A stretch of 64,000 bases of DNA from Ustulina deusta (GCA_023159155.1 JAJNNX010000002.1:992001-1056000), one strand, 5' to 3'; positions 12,781 through 25,640 are shown, counted from the stretch's first letter. Made by a program: numbers and translations. Notes: generated from the letters alone by a model not told the origin.

Positions 12781-14214
12781 ATGATAGGCCATCGAAAACG
12801 AATGAAGAGACAACATGGCAAGGCGTTTCGGGGTTTGCATCGGCCGGGCAGGTCTGGGGCAAAAAAGCATCCATCGATCTGTATCTAGTGGATTCTGGCG
12901 GGGATCATTGATTACTCAAGCTCGACTGTAAATCAAGTCAGCTGCGGCCTCAGAGACCGACCGGCGCCATGCCGGCTTCCTACGTTACGACACAATCAAC
13001 AGTGACCATGCCCTTGCTTATCAAATAGCGAAGCGCTCGTGAAGTCTTATGATCTAAGTATCATGGTGGATGAAGCATCGAATATTTTCTATCAGCCATG
13101 CCGAGCCGCCCATATGTAAATATGTAATCACTCCCATGTGACGTAGCTAGAAGACACATGACTTGGGATGAGGTTTGGAACATACCCAATAGTCTTGTAG
13201 GTCTTCTACTGTCTATGTATTGGAGAGTCACTAAGATTATTACCATCTGGCAATCCACAACCAATAACTTGTGGCTCTAGACGCTGATATTTCTGTAGAA
13301 TACATGGTGTCATCGACGGTGCTCTCTGCCTAAACGCCTTGAAAGTAATAATATTGAGGTCGCTTCTCTGTGTTGCGACACTTGCAGACCTCGAATCATG
13401 GGTAGTCTGTCAGGTATCACATCTTCTTCTCCAGCAGCTGAATTACGACATGGACTTCTGCTGTATTGAACAGACATCTCGATGCATAGGTAGCTGTATG
13501 TACTAGCAAGTGCAGCGTAATATACAAGAGTTACGTGTATGATACCTACACACGCACATACCTGTATACCTGCATGTAGCTAATGGGACACATCATGATA
13601 AGCGCTCTCCAGATACAGGTAGGAGGCGGGTAGACACTTCTGGGTACATGCCTCGGAAGTTAGAGGTAGTATGTCTGTACCTAGGCTCCTACCTCTTTGT
13701 TCCGCCCACAACTTAGGAAGGAACGTCAACACACAGCAAGCCAGCTTCGCCGACCTCTTTCCTTGACATGGGCGTTTATACAAAGCTACGTAGACTCCTA
13801 AGAATTCTTGCTGTCGAACTCTTGTGTCTCAAGTGTTCCTCAATACCTACCCAGCCGGCTTTTACCACAGTTATACCTCGTCCGGCACGTGTACTACATT
13901 CAGCTTTAGCTGTATGTGCGTGTTAGTCGAGGCATTCTTGTTACGCTCATAGTATAGATTCGACCCTTCTTTGTATGACATCTACTTTCTACGATCTCCT
14001 CAACGTCAACTCGTCCTGCATAACGTGCTGTGCAAGGCGTTTTCGGACTTCTGGGCGCTCTCGGAACCCAAGCGTCTATAATATTGCTCCCAGATAAACG
14101 AACTACGGCCCTGTAGTACCTGTTCATTTCTTCTCGTCCAGTTTTTTGCTGCTAAGTTGTTGCTTTTTTGTTCAACTCGGTTCGGCTACATTGATGCGAG
14201 CTAAATTCATCACA
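12781..14214. other. Intergenic, no gene seen
   Basis: About 1.4 kb downstream of RPL11 with only short, unconvincing frames. Contains several copies of CCTAC/GTAGG-type short motifs (for example around 13605-13685). The right end should hold the promoter of the gene starting at 14215. Confidence 0.6.
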
Positions 14215-16896
14215 ATGGTAATGCAACTTTATGTCATCTCACACTTGCTCTCTAAGTGTTTTTTTCTTTATTTGGGAGCCTGTCCTGGATAATAAGAGAG
14301 GCTGACGAGGGCCTTAGCTGCCAAGGTTGGGCAACAAACGGAACACCCGTTTGACAATTGGTGATAGTAATGAGCTGGCCCCCAAGCCAGCCCCGGCATT
14401 AAACGCCCATGTCAACCGAGGACTGTTCTATCATCACGACGAAGAAGAGGAACAATTCGTTTATAGAGACTCCTCATTGCCGATTTCAAGCCACTATAGT
14501 TCCAACGTCGGCGATGCTCGTTCAAGAACTGGGTTAATCACCTCACGGGGGAGTGACTCCAGCCCCAGTAACCCAGGCAACCGTTCTCTTGGGCTCCTTG
14601 CGAAAGGAGATGATGAGGTGGATGACCAACAGTCAACTGAACCAGTCCCGGCAGATTTCGACCATCGTGCTATGTTCATATCATCTTCGCCACCAGACAC
14701 TCGTCCCATGACTAGAGCAAGAGCAAGAGCACAAGCACTTGATCAGACTGAAAATGACAGCTTGGTAGGCTCAACCCACGATATTGAGGCTCTTAAGTCT
14801 GGAGCAGATAACGACGAATATCAGCTTCTCCCGCATTTCCCTTGTCGAGATTCACCGATTAGTAGAGCTAGACTAAGAGCACCACCGCGAAGCATCGACG
14901 GATTTGATGGCTCTGCAGAAGAACGCAGTTCTATCGATGCAGAGGGCTCAGCGAGCCCAGCCCTCGAATCTGAAAGGTCCGGGTCGAACCCAGGTGACGA
15001 CGACGACGACGACGAGTATCGCGTTCCGGAATCTGAAAATGAGAATGATGATTCAGAGGCATCGGTCATCGCCGATATCATAGGTCATCCTAAGAGAAAA
15101 CCAAATAAAAAACCTACCAAGACTGCAAATCTGTCAAGGCCAAGAAACAAGCAAGCAGCCAAGATAGGAGCAGGTCCGATTGCAACCAATAAGAATGGCG
15201 GCTCTTTGACGAACAATGCGCCTGGTTCATCACACAGATATCCTGCGGTACCGAATCAATTTGTTGACTCTGCGGATGGAAAAAATATGTCACTAGATAA
15301 ACTCGCCCCCGTCTTCCACCAAAATGCGAAGGCGTCCGCGGGGAGCGGCGATCAGAAGGCTTTAGATGCCATACCAGATTCTCAGGGTGCCCCTCAAGAA
15401 CTCGCAGCCTCCCCGACAGCCAAATCAAAGGGCTCCAATAATAGGAGGCCAAAAAAGCCATTTTACCCTGACAATCTTGGTGGGCACCAGACTAAACCAC
15501 AGGGAGCTTCATGTATCTATAGCGATACCAATATCCACCAGCAATTGATAGCACACCAGGGAGGAGTCAATTCTTCTTCTCCTGACAAAACGGAGTCACT
15601 GGAAAGTAAAGCAACTCGCGCCACTAACCAGAGCAGACGTATAGCGCTTGATATACTTCCTTCAGAAGCAAAACAAGAAAGAGGTAACAACGGTGTAAAA
15701 CCCCTAGTTAGCAAGGGAAAATGCCTTCCCATCGGTCACAACCAACCAACCGTCACCATCAACAGGGTCAGCAATTCTCCTATTCTACTGTCATCTGACC
15801 AGCATTCACGAAGTACCGACATGGACTATGGAAGAATTCATTCACAAAATCCCCCCCCTCATGGCACAGGAGCTGAAAACAGCAAGAGACCGAGTAATTC
15901 CGAAGCCAGCAAACGACCTGCTAAGAAAGCCAAAGCGGCACCTAAGATAGAAAGATCTTGTGACAATATTGATGCCTCTACCCAGGATCATCTGCCGCAA
16001 TCAAGCCCCAGTCCTCCGTATTATTACCGTATGAGAGACACTACGAATGAGGTACCCCAAGCAAAAATTGTTGAAACTAAGCCATTGCTCCCAAATATCT
16101 ATCATCAAATGCTGCAAAGGAAAGAAGCAGCTTTAGGCGACAACACTACCAAATATCAATTCCTGAAATCGCCGCAAGTTCATGATACATCCGGATCTTC
16201 ACGGTCAGAGCTCACCACCGCAAGAGCCAAGAACGAATTCCAGCGAGCAGAAAATCCAGAGCCTCTTCCTTCAGTGGAAGCGTATAGGAATTACTCAGAT
16301 ACGGAAGAATCGCTGCACCCAAATTCCAGAGCATGGGCACAAAAGATAGCCGAGAGATCACGCAAGAAGAACTTGACTTCAATGCCCGAAGCAATGATGG
16401 AAGAAATTGAGACTCTAAGCCAAACACCGATAACGGCACGAGAGTCTGGCAAAAATCCAATTTCAAAGCGCGAAATTACACTAGCAGGTCGGCGTGAAGC
16501 AATTTTCGAGTCCATACAAGAGGTGACTATCGTGAGTGTTAATACCTCTGTCTTCGTTTCTCATTATTCATTAACTAATAATAGGCTATGCTCCGACATA
16601 TGCAATCCAAAGAGTCTGCCGTAGATGACATTGTAGAGAGTTATCGGCGGAATGGGCGTAAGCTGGTCGATACACTTCTTGATCGTCAGGCTATTGAACT
16701 CCGCGAAGTTGTCTCTGCTTTCAATAGCAAATGCGCACGACTTGAGGATATGTTCGACGAGGGTGCTCGCCTTGCAAGAACAGTTCGCGAAAGGGTGTCG
16801 AGCCAAAATGATCAGTATTCTAGAGCCTGGAATCGAAGAAACAATGAGCTTGACGAAGGGATAAAAAAGGCCTGGGAGCTTGTGGCATCTATTTGA
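14215..16896 (+). CDS. Unrecognised protein, disordered with C-terminal coiled coil
   Basis: Not recognised. Exons 14215-14217 (ATG only), 14318-16531 and 16585-16896 give 842 residues. Roughly the first 680 residues are low-complexity and charged: Ser/Pro/Asn-rich stretches, an acidic run around residue 225 (DDDDDDEY), and basic patches such as KRKPNKKPTK and SKRPAKKAKAAPK that could act as nuclear localisation signals. The last 110 residues are regular and helical, with heptad-like spacing and alternating charge (SIQEV, AMLRHMQ, LDRQAIELREVVSAFNSKC, NNELDEGIKKAW), suggesting a coiled coil. A disordered nuclear protein with a terminal coiled coil would suit a chromosome-axis or scaffold component such as the SYCP3/Red1-type tails, but no diagnostic motif supports this and I do not assign it. 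An ATG-only first exon is inferred because the long frame otherwise begins without ATG. Confidence 0.75.
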
Positions 16897-17375
16897 GCTA
16901 ATTTACTGGGAACCCTCAGGCTGTCATGTCTACTGTTATTGATATGCTGATAGACAAGAAGCTCTTTCTGTTATCTTTGAGCAAGCGGGCTTAACCGCGG
17001 AGCTGTGAGAGGTATTACGATTTCTTCTGCTTCCTTCTATAGCTTGGGATAGAAAGCTTAATTCAAAAAAGAAATACATGTCTTGGTTTGTACCACATAA
17101 GCTGGAACCTACCTACTAGGTAGGTACGTACCTAAAGTACCTTAGAGATAGAGGTTAGCTACAAAAGGAGGCCAGTCAGATATACGACATGCATGAATCG
17201 AGGCTTACTTAATATAGAGTTAATCAATACCCTCACTCACAGAGGCGATATCTCCAATATCTCGCTCGTCGTAATTGGCAGACTGCGGGCTACCTAGTAG
17301 CACTGGAGTTCCTGAGGTTAATAATCCGCCAACTACGTCTGTTATAGGGGCGGAAGTAAGGACGGGAACTACGGA
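16897..17375. other. Intergenic with TACCTAGGTA-like cluster
   Basis: About 480 nt between two plus-strand genes. Holds a dense cluster of CTACCTA/TAGGTAGGTACC units at about 17107-17146. It should contain the promoter of the LanC-like gene. Nothing else seen. Confidence 0.6.
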
Positions 17376-18512
17376 ATGGCGACCTCAACCCGTTATTTCG
17401 AAAACCCGATAGCGTCACGGAGGCTGGTTAATGCCCACGATGAACTTGTCGCCAGCCTAAAGAGAATCACCAAGTTGCACCCACCTGTCCATACCTGCTC
17501 GACAAGCTGGTCCTTCAGTGGTCTGTATTCTGGACCCACGTCAATCGCGTTCCTATTCTACCGGCTATATCAGATTTATCCAAATTTGGAGTTTGAGCGC
17601 CAGTCGCTCTCCGAATGGGCTCAAGCTTACCTTCAACTTGGCGCACGATCGCATAAACGGGCGCCTACTCCGAGTCATTGCGGCATTGGCAATGAGACTC
17701 TAGCTCATCTTGCCTTAGATGCCGTGATTTCAGAAGATACCGGACTCGCGAAACAGTTTTGCTCATACGCGGAAGTGATAAACTCGCCAATAGACGATGG
17801 ATCCAATGAATGGCTTTACGGCCGTGCCGGCTATTTGTATCTCCTAAGGCTTTGTGAAGAAGTTTTTTCCAAGGATCGTCACTCTAGAATTGCAGCACTC
17901 TTGGAACGGACGACCACCTTAACAGTTAATCGAATACTCGAAGTCCCCCGGCCGTGGGTCTGGCATGGGAAACAGTACCTAGGCGCAGCCCACGGTTCCA
18001 TTAGCGTCGTCACACAAGTTGTTTTATCGATGCCATCCTTAGCTTACCGACTTCAGCCACTGGTATTGGAACTACTAGATGACCAGTTTCCGAGCGGGAA
18101 TTTTCCGTCCTCGCTCCCAGCTGGCTCAGACCGACTTGTGCAGTTCTGTCATGGTGGGCCTGGGTTTGTGATTTCGCTGCGCAAACTTTTGCCTTTCTTC
18201 CCAGAAATATCAGAGAGGATTGAAAAGGCAATCTGTGCGGCTCAATCCGACATATGGCAGAGGGGCTTACTCACCAAGCAGCCGTGCTTATGCCACGGAA
18301 TTGCTGGCAACTCTCTCGCACTCGACAAAGATGACCAGTTCGTTCATTTCCTGTCTTTCATGGGAAGCGAGAGAATTGAGGAGCTGACGCAAGACTCCAC
18401 CCGTGATAATGGTAGGGCAGGTCTCTATACAGGCGAATCAGGGCGAGCTTGGTGTTGGGCTGTGGCTCACAAGGGTCTACCAAGGACCTGTATAGGCTAC
18501 AATGACATATAG
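17376..18512 (+). CDS. LanC-like (LANCL) protein
   Basis: Single-exon gene of 378 residues related to eukaryotic LanC-like proteins, zinc-dependent alpha/alpha-barrel proteins reported to bind glutathione and add it to dehydroamino acids in damaged proteins. Barrel repeat signatures are present: GLYSGPTSIAFLFYRL (about 49-64), GRAGYLYLLRLC (about 149-160), GAAHGSISV (about 203-211), CHGGPGF (258-264), CLCHGIAGNSLAL (304-316), GLYTGESG near the end. Zinc ligands are all present: Cys258, Cys306 and His307. No signal peptide or membrane segment is seen, so it is presumably cytosolic. The start at 17376 is the first ATG of the frame and gives a normal family N-terminus. No lanthipeptide precursor or LanB/LanM-type dehydratase is visible nearby, so a role in peptide natural products is not supported. 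Confidence 0.92.
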   Translation: MATSTRYFENPIASRRLVNAHDELVASLKRITKLHPPVHTCSTSWSFSGLYSGPTSIAFLFYRLYQIYPNLEFERQSLSEWAQAYLQLGARSHKRAPTPSHCGIGNETLAHLALDAVISEDTGLAKQFCSYAEVINSPIDDGSNEWLYGRAGYLYLLRLCEEVFSKDRHSRIAALLERTTTLTVNRILEVPRPWVWHGKQYLGAAHGSISVVTQVVLSMPSLAYRLQPLVLELLDDQFPSGNFPSSLPAGSDRLVQFCHGGPGFVISLRKLLPFFPEISERIEKAICAAQSDIWQRGLLTKQPCLCHGIAGNSLALDKDDQFVHFLSFMGSERIEELTQDSTRDNGRAGLYTGESGRAWCWAVAHKGLPRTCIGYNDI

Positions 18513-18976
18513 TAGCCTTAGTCTAACAACAACCACGCTTCACACGTTTGAATCGTGACCTCCCACGGAGAGGGCTACCAAGAAGAGTGTCAACGGATTC
18601 TTGTCGAATGCATGGTATTGGTAGTAGTAGTAAGTTGTATGATCCCGACGTAGAAGACGATTAAGGCTGGTAGGGATAACATGAGAGAAAATGGAAACAA
18701 AATATTTCTTATACTAAGCTGGGGTTTGTACTGGGGAACGTGTTAACGTTATGGTCTCCTTTTCACGATGTCAATTAACACTACGAAACCTAGACTGGAA
18801 CTATGCAGTTCGCCTGAGAATGTAAAGAAGGCTCATGAATGTGAGATCGAGTATACAGTTTAAAGCTACGCTATGAAATAGCTAACTAATCAATCATCTG
18901 AAACCAAGCCATAGCCCTTTATATTTCTCCCTTCAGACTCAACGTTCATAGAGCTCGTTGCCAACATGAGCTTGCA
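18513..18976. other. Convergent 3' flank
   Basis: About 460 nt between two convergent genes (LanC-like plus strand, hydantoinase fusion minus strand). AT-rich toward the right; probably both 3' UTRs. Nothing else seen. Confidence 0.6.
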
Positions 18977-21900
18977 CTACTCAGCAACATCAAACTCGTC
19001 AATCACACTAGTAGGCTTGACGAACTTGCCCAGCGGTTTATAAGTCAAGTGGCCAATGCCGAAGCTCTTCGGCCCGCCAATCTCAATACCCCTTTCCGAC
19101 GTCCACTGATCACTGGCTGTAATACCTAACACGATGACAAGAAGCCCGTATCGATATTCCGGCGTGCCTATCGCCTCGCCATTTTGGGCATCAATAACAG
19201 TGATGAGATCCGGTACAAGACCGAGGACTTCTTCTTCTTTCTCGTGCATCTTTCCATCAATTGTTGTTCTCGAGATCTTGATCGCGGCGATATTCTCGTT
19301 CTTGAAAGGGATCTTTAACAGGCCGTCGAATCGATGATTCGACGAATTCTGGTGTTCGCCCTCATGCTGAGTAATGGCACCTTGACGATTGTCATCATCA
19401 GTCACGTCAGCGCCCTCGATAATGCATTCTCCATAGATATGGCCGGTCCTGAGTGTCCGGTCCACGCCGACGATCTTTCCCTTCCACAGCACCCTTCCGG
19501 ACTCAGGACCACCGCACTCGGCAATAATCGTCTCAGCAACATTCTCCACTTGGTTTGAGCGCCGGGCCCTAACAACAGCCCGTCCGATGCGCCACGACTG
19601 CGATATCGTGTTCTCGACCACCCAACGCTTGCACTCCTCGCCAGAAACCGGCGCATCCGCCGCCCCAACTACGCGCGTAGAAAGATGTTAGTCGATATCT
19701 CCAGGTTCAGCATCATAGCACCTGCTAGATAATACTAGAATCAGGCATGGGAGGATTTAATACGCACCATGTGATCCCATCTCGCTGAGTGCTGCACGGC
19801 ATATGCGTTCGACATGAAAGTCGCTCGCCGCGCTAGGCATAACAATGACGTTTCCGTTACCATCCGAGAGGGCGACGGGGGCGAATATGGGCGAGCGTTC
19901 GCCAAAGACGACTGGGGTCGTCTGCCATTTAGTTGGATACGCACGACCCATCCAGTCGCCATCGACAACCGGGACGTCTAGGTTAGAGCTCGCACCGAGA
20001 AGCATGCTCTGTAGGCCATTGTGACCCCCTATCTCAACCGCGATCATGTGTGACGCGCGCTGACCGCAGAACTTGAACAGTTCCTCCTGCGCTTGCACCA
20101 TCTCGTCTCCTGCGAGCTTCTCAATCCCAACTGTCGGGGACCCGACGCCCCCGCCACACCCGACTGCGGCGTTGTTGGGTAAGTCTGCGGGACTCACCAC
20201 ACGAATCACAACTCCGCGGCGCAGCATCTCGCGGATACGAATCATTGATGAGTAAGGGCTTCCGCCACCGCCTGTCCCGAGGATATAACATCCGATAGAG
20301 ATCCAGTACAAGTCAATCTCGTTGATATACCAGACGCGATTTCGGACCTTTGGTTTGTAGCAATTGATATCTATGTCCTCTATAAGCTTCGTGCCGGTTG
20401 TTGAAGCTTTGCTAGAGTCACCAGCGAATTTTTCGAATTTATCCGGTTCTAAATCATGCTGGGGTTCAGATTCGTTAATCACCATTATGTCTGACAGATC
20501 CGTCCGTGAGTAGTCGAAATCGCCAGCTGCTCGTACGATGAGCCGCGACTTATTTGCGATGTACTAGAAAATTGAATATAAGCCGTTGTCCGTGGAATGC
20601 ATACAACTAGGAAGTCAAGAATACAACTCACAGGCAAAGGAAATGTATCCATTTCCACGATCTTGACAGTTGATCTTGAGGCACCTGCCGCGACGGCTTT
20701 CTCAATGACATTCTTGCAAATCGTGTCGAGCAATTGGCTAGTGGTTTGGGACTCGGTTGACTCTATCGTGTCAATCACGACACCCACTCTTGCCATTGCG
20801 GCCCCGATTGCATTTGCGACGCCCGACCACTTTGGCTTGAGAACTCGGCTCGCCCCCTTCAGATTATCCGGCGCGATGACGGCGCCACCCCCGACAAGCA
20901 GCACCGGGAGGTCCTCAGGGGATGTCTTCATCGTATCGATGATTTTCTCTAACTTATATTTCACTACAGCTTTGAACTTAGTGAGACCTTCGTCGCTTAT
21001 TGATCCATTGGCGAGTTCTCGATTCCCGACATCTAAATTTTCATCTGACAATACAGCACAGTCAGTGGCAGTTAAGGTGCTCCCACCGAACACTATGGCT
21101 TCCTTTGTGATCTTGTAGCCGACGCTATCGGGACCGATTGTGAGCGCCTCGCCATCTCGGATGATTGATCCACCACCTAGACCAATACTCTTTATATCGG
21201 GGCAAGAAAAATTCATCCGCACGCCGCCCAAGTCGCTGTACGCAGCCTGTTGACGCGGAAAGCCATTAGCGAGCAACAAGCCGACGTCGGTAGTTGTGCC
21301 GCCAATATCAACTACCATGACTTCTTCATCGACCTGATTCTGCACGAGAAACGCGGCTCCGCGCATGCTATTGGTTGGGCCACTAGAGAAGGTTCGGATA
21401 GGGAGCTTGGCCGCCATATCCCCTGACAATATCGTACCGTCGTTCTGCGTGATGAACACAGGACACCGCAGGCCCAAGCGCCTATTCAGGGATATATGCA
21501 GTCAGTAATTTCGTTTCATGGTAAACGAAATCCGGGTGTCGGGAGCCTGCGGGAGCAACAGGAGCAGAGAAACCCCCAATCGGGCAACCCATGCGCTCGA
21601 GACACGCCAAGAAGGGACATAAGGATTTTCGGCGTACTGACCTGACGGGCTCCTGGAACGAGTGAATGGTTTTCCGTGCAAAGGCGAGTATTGACGCGTT
21701 GAGGATAGCGGCATTCTCGCGCTCGAGAAAGCCTAGATTCGCGACCTCTTTCGAGCACACAACATCACACCCCGGAATCTCGGCCCGCACGATCTCTGCC
21801 GCGCGCTCTTCCTGTCGCTCTAGCGTGTCGATGGGGCTGAAGATGCCGTTGACGACGACGCTTCTGATGCCTTTCTCGCGGATGACGCTGCACTCGTTTC

Positions 21901-22351
21901 TGATCTGCGCCTCGTCGATGTCCGAGATAAGGTGTCCGTCGACTTCCAGCCCGCCTTTGAGCAAGGCGGAGTGGCCCAGAATTAGCCCGCGCATATCGTC
22001 CGGCCAGTCGACGCACGGTAGCGTATGCTGCGAAAAGGGGCCGCATAGTCGGAGCACGGCGACCTTGGACAAGCGGGCGGCGTCACGCTCAACGACTGCG
22101 TTCACGAAATGCGTGGTGCCGATCGTGACGCTTGCTACCCGGCTCGGATCAACACCGGCGCTCTCGAACATGGCCACGATGGCATCCTTGATGCCGACGC
22201 TTGGGTTAGGCGTCGTTGGTGCCTTATGCCAGGCGATAATCCCCTTGTCGGGGTCCGAAGCTCGCAATGGGTCGAGGATGACGCCATCTGTGTTCGTGCC
22301 GCCAACATCGACCCCAATGCGGAGCGTCTTGTGTTCTAGTGTCGAGCCCAT
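18977..22351 (-). CDS. Hydantoinase/oxoprolinase (HyuA)-DUF917 fusion protein
   Basis: Exons 21642-22351, 20632-21481, 19768-20563 and 18977-19668 give 3048 nt, 1015 residues. The N-terminal half is a HyuA-type ATP-dependent amidohydrolase of the acetate/sugar kinase fold: phosphate-binding GVDVGGTNTD (about 13-22), TIGTTHFVNAV, a second phosphate loop VVDIGGTTTDVG, and GGGSIIRDG. The C-terminal half, starting about residue 570 at INEIDLYWISIGCYILGTGGGGSP, is a DUF917 domain with VGCGGGVGSPTVGIEKL, EIGGHNGLQ and DGDWMGRAYP. The family hydrolyses hydantoins, oxoproline or related cyclic amides; DUF917 members include thiohydantoin desulfurases. The substrate here is unknown. In bacteria the two parts are commonly separate neighbouring genes; here one frame runs through both, with intron 2 to 3 carrying the linker. 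All junctions keep frame. Confidence 0.93.
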
Positions 22352-24557
22352 CTTCCCTACTGCGTTTTAACTATAAGAGCAGTAGCGATGGTACTATAGG
22401 ATATTTTCGTTCGAGCGTCCCGAAGCGAGACGGGCGGAATATCGTAGATGAGAGACTTTCAGGCCCTCTTCCCGACCCACCATATTCGTGACACAGCAGG
22501 AGGAATATAAAGGTATTATATCCCCTCGTTTAGCGTGGGCACATCCGTCCGATGCCGAAGATCCAAGTGGAGACAGATCGAGTCCTTGTTTAGATCCGAG
22601 TTCAAGTAGATAGACTCTCCCAACTTTTAGGAATGAATTCCTCGCTGTATCAGCCCCACAGTTTCTAATGGATGGTCTCATATGCTGCACTCATGAATGA
22701 TTTACTGCGATTGCACGTAGAAAATCCCTCGCCGAGGAGACGGAAAGCCATATTTCCTCCCCCGTCCAACCCCGTATTGGTTTACCCCACCGACACGGAT
22801 CAGATAAGACGTCTTGGCAGGCGTTTCCAAAAGAGATCTAGCTTGATCTTAGATCCCTACCGTCGGCGTCAGGCATCTCAACTTCAGGCTTCAAGTCGTA
22901 TGATAAGAGAGCAATTATGGTAGAGAAGTAAAGGGTCTGCCCGCCTCTTCCTCTTGATACTGGTTTAATCATCAGACCTGTCCGCGATGGAGAGAGTTTC
23001 GATAGTTTAGCCCTGCCCAGCCTACTAGATTTTTGTTCCGATTAGTTACGAGTGCAAAGTACTCATATTTTTTTCGACTTCATTTCTCATCTTGCTCCCT
23101 TGCTCGTAATAGATAACTAAGCTAGCATGTATGTACTGGGTTCATCGACTGCAAGCCTCAAATCATTCCTCACGGGTAGCATCGCCTTTTCTCATTTATC
23201 CTAAGCGATACAGCTCCTCGTTTTCTGCAGTAGCTCTACAACGCCGAGGGCCTAATCGTACAGGACTACTCGATACCGAGACAGGTCGTTTTGAGCATTG
23301 GCGAGACTTCCGTGAGATGGGTGAGGACCAGTGAGAGGGAAGGAGGGAAAATAAAAGAAAACCCGCATGACCCAGAATACGATAAGATCCGAAGCCACAT
23401 TTCTATCTCCAATCTCGGTCATTTGTCGCACAAAGCGTTGCTCCTCCAATAGAATTTATTTTTATGCGGTTCATTGAGTTGTACCGAAGTCGACGTCAGC
23501 CAGTGTGAACGTGTAGTTTGATCACCATACCTAATACAAGTTTCGTTGTAGCTTATTTAATATTCAAAGGGAAAAAAAAAAAAAGAAGACTTGTAAGCTA
23601 TAAAAAGTTACCGTTAACGCTGGTTCTATTGTTACCGTACTAGTTAGAACTAACACGACACTTTTATACCACTAGACTACGAGTAGGTAAAAGTTAGCTG
23701 CTTGACATTTTACCCTAATGATATGTTTCTTCTATGCCCGGTGCCCCTAAGTGGCTTACCTACAGCTATGGTAAACTACACTTGAATAACTTGCAACAAC
23801 CTCGTCATAGAACCATACTGAACCAAAACCTGGGAACCGGGTTTACGTCGCTAAAGCTCGGACCCGAGCTGAATATAAACGAGCAGTGTAGACTTTGCGA
23901 GCATACATAGGACTTCCCTCTTTGTGCAATAATAGCAAATACTGGGACCACCAGCAGTGCGAACTGGGACAAGTCTAGTGTAACTAAGCTATATAGGGGC
24001 TCAGCTGATATAGTGGGGTTTCACGATCTATGTAGGCGGGCTACAACCCCCGAGTGCGTAGCCATACTATCTAGGCACTTCGTAAAACAGGAAGGCTCTT
24101 GTGATGGGCAGCAGATACCTATTAGGCTCTTTTATAAGGGTATCGAATCCGAGTGAAAGTTTTCTACCTTTTCCTTCTTCTTTCTCAAGTCGGAGTTCTC
24201 TCGTGGGGGCTCTAGACTATAGCGGCAACAATACTTTCTACCAAAGTGCGTAATAAGCTAGCGTCGTAGCTTGCGTACTTTTTATAGCTGGATTTAGATT
24301 TTTGATATCTAAGGGGTTTACGGTTTGTGATGATCGGTTGACGTTTTATGATGCACACTAGCGGTAATAGTAGGTACCTGCCGTGCTAATAATATTATCA
24401 TAAAGACCTCATATCTGAGCTTCTTCTCCGAATATTATTTGGCTTATATATACATTGTCTGAGAAAATCATTAGCGACATTAGAGATCTATTTATAATAG
24501 AGACAGCTCGATCTGCTGCTTTACTAAAAAAGTGGCTAAATATCGGTCACATAGAAA

Positions 24558-24794
24558 ATGGCCGGTCCTGCAGGTCGCCAGGAGTATAAGTATAAGGGAC
24601 TCCCTTTTCGGACACCAAAATCTCCAGTCCAGGAGGCTTCTATACCAATTCTTCAACACTTGTACGCAACATTTGCACCCGACGTTGGGCATCCTGTATT
24701 AAACCGCCTGATTTCCACTTGTAAGAAGATGCACGCTGGGGGGCCGATAGTAATTACAACACGACAGATAACGAGTCAGTTCACACAAGGATAA
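24558..24794 (+). CDS. Small unassigned ORF, possible relic
   Basis: A 78-codon ATG frame with balanced composition (begins MAGPAGRQEYKYKG, ends ITSQFTQG). It is the only frame in this stretch that looks like protein rather than chance, but there is no recognised family, no clear introns, and its flanks are AT-rich and full of stops. It could be a surviving exon of a decayed gene or pure chance. Function unknown. Confidence 0.15.
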   Translation: MAGPAGRQEYKYKGLPFRTPKSPVQEASIPILQHLYATFAPDVGHPVLNRLISTCKKMHAGGPIVITTRQITSQFTQG

Positions 24795-25640
24795 ATGGCG
24801 GTGGTTATTGGTTGGACGCACTCCTCTGGGATGTACATATAAGTTGAGAGAGAACTCTCAGGCGAGAACCACACACTGTCTGTTATCAGCAGATGTTTGG
24901 AACCGACTCAACACTCGTATACCGAAATATCACTTGGGATTTTGCCCCAATGTTGTATTCTTATATTACTATCAAGCATAACAAAAAATAATACGCCTCG
25001 GCTTTAACAATGGCTTCAACGAATACACTACCTGGCCTTGAAAGTGGCAAGAACTTCAGAATGAGTCTCTTAATGGGGCTAGTTACTCGTCTCTCCTGAG
25101 GAGGTTTTTGGCAACAACATAGCTGGTTTGGATCATGCCAACCCAGTACCAAGCCGGCCAGTGGACCAATCGCCAGTTCAAGAACAATACCGACACTAGC
25201 CTTTTTAACCCGACTGAGATATGGCTATACGATAACCAAGGCACATCGGGGCATTATGAGTAAGTGACCACCCTATGTATATATACTGTATACTTTTAGT
25301 ACCTGGCTGCTTATCAGTCATAAATACCATCAACTAAAATGTCGTATAGCGACCTAGGCAGGGTAAAAAATGAGGTGACCACCAAACGCCAGACTGAACC
25401 TATACCTGCCTTTTAACTGTGAACCAACATCTTCCTGTGGCTGCGTCCACAATGCCACCTTCATGACGGTGCAAGGACAAACTTCATGTGCTCGGTACGA
25501 CCGGCAGCAGAGGACGGATGGTACCAGATGGGAAATTAGCTGATGATATACAGGGCTGAAGAACTTAGGTCTAGGGTGTATACTAGGACTGTTTTAGTAT
25601 AAGTAGGTACTTACCCCTCTGTGTGTCTATATATACATTA

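Noticed and set aside
17376..18512. Lanthipeptide biosynthesis cluster around the LanC-like gene
   Set aside because: No precursor peptide, dehydratase or transporter is near; eukaryotic LanC-like proteins occur without such clusters.
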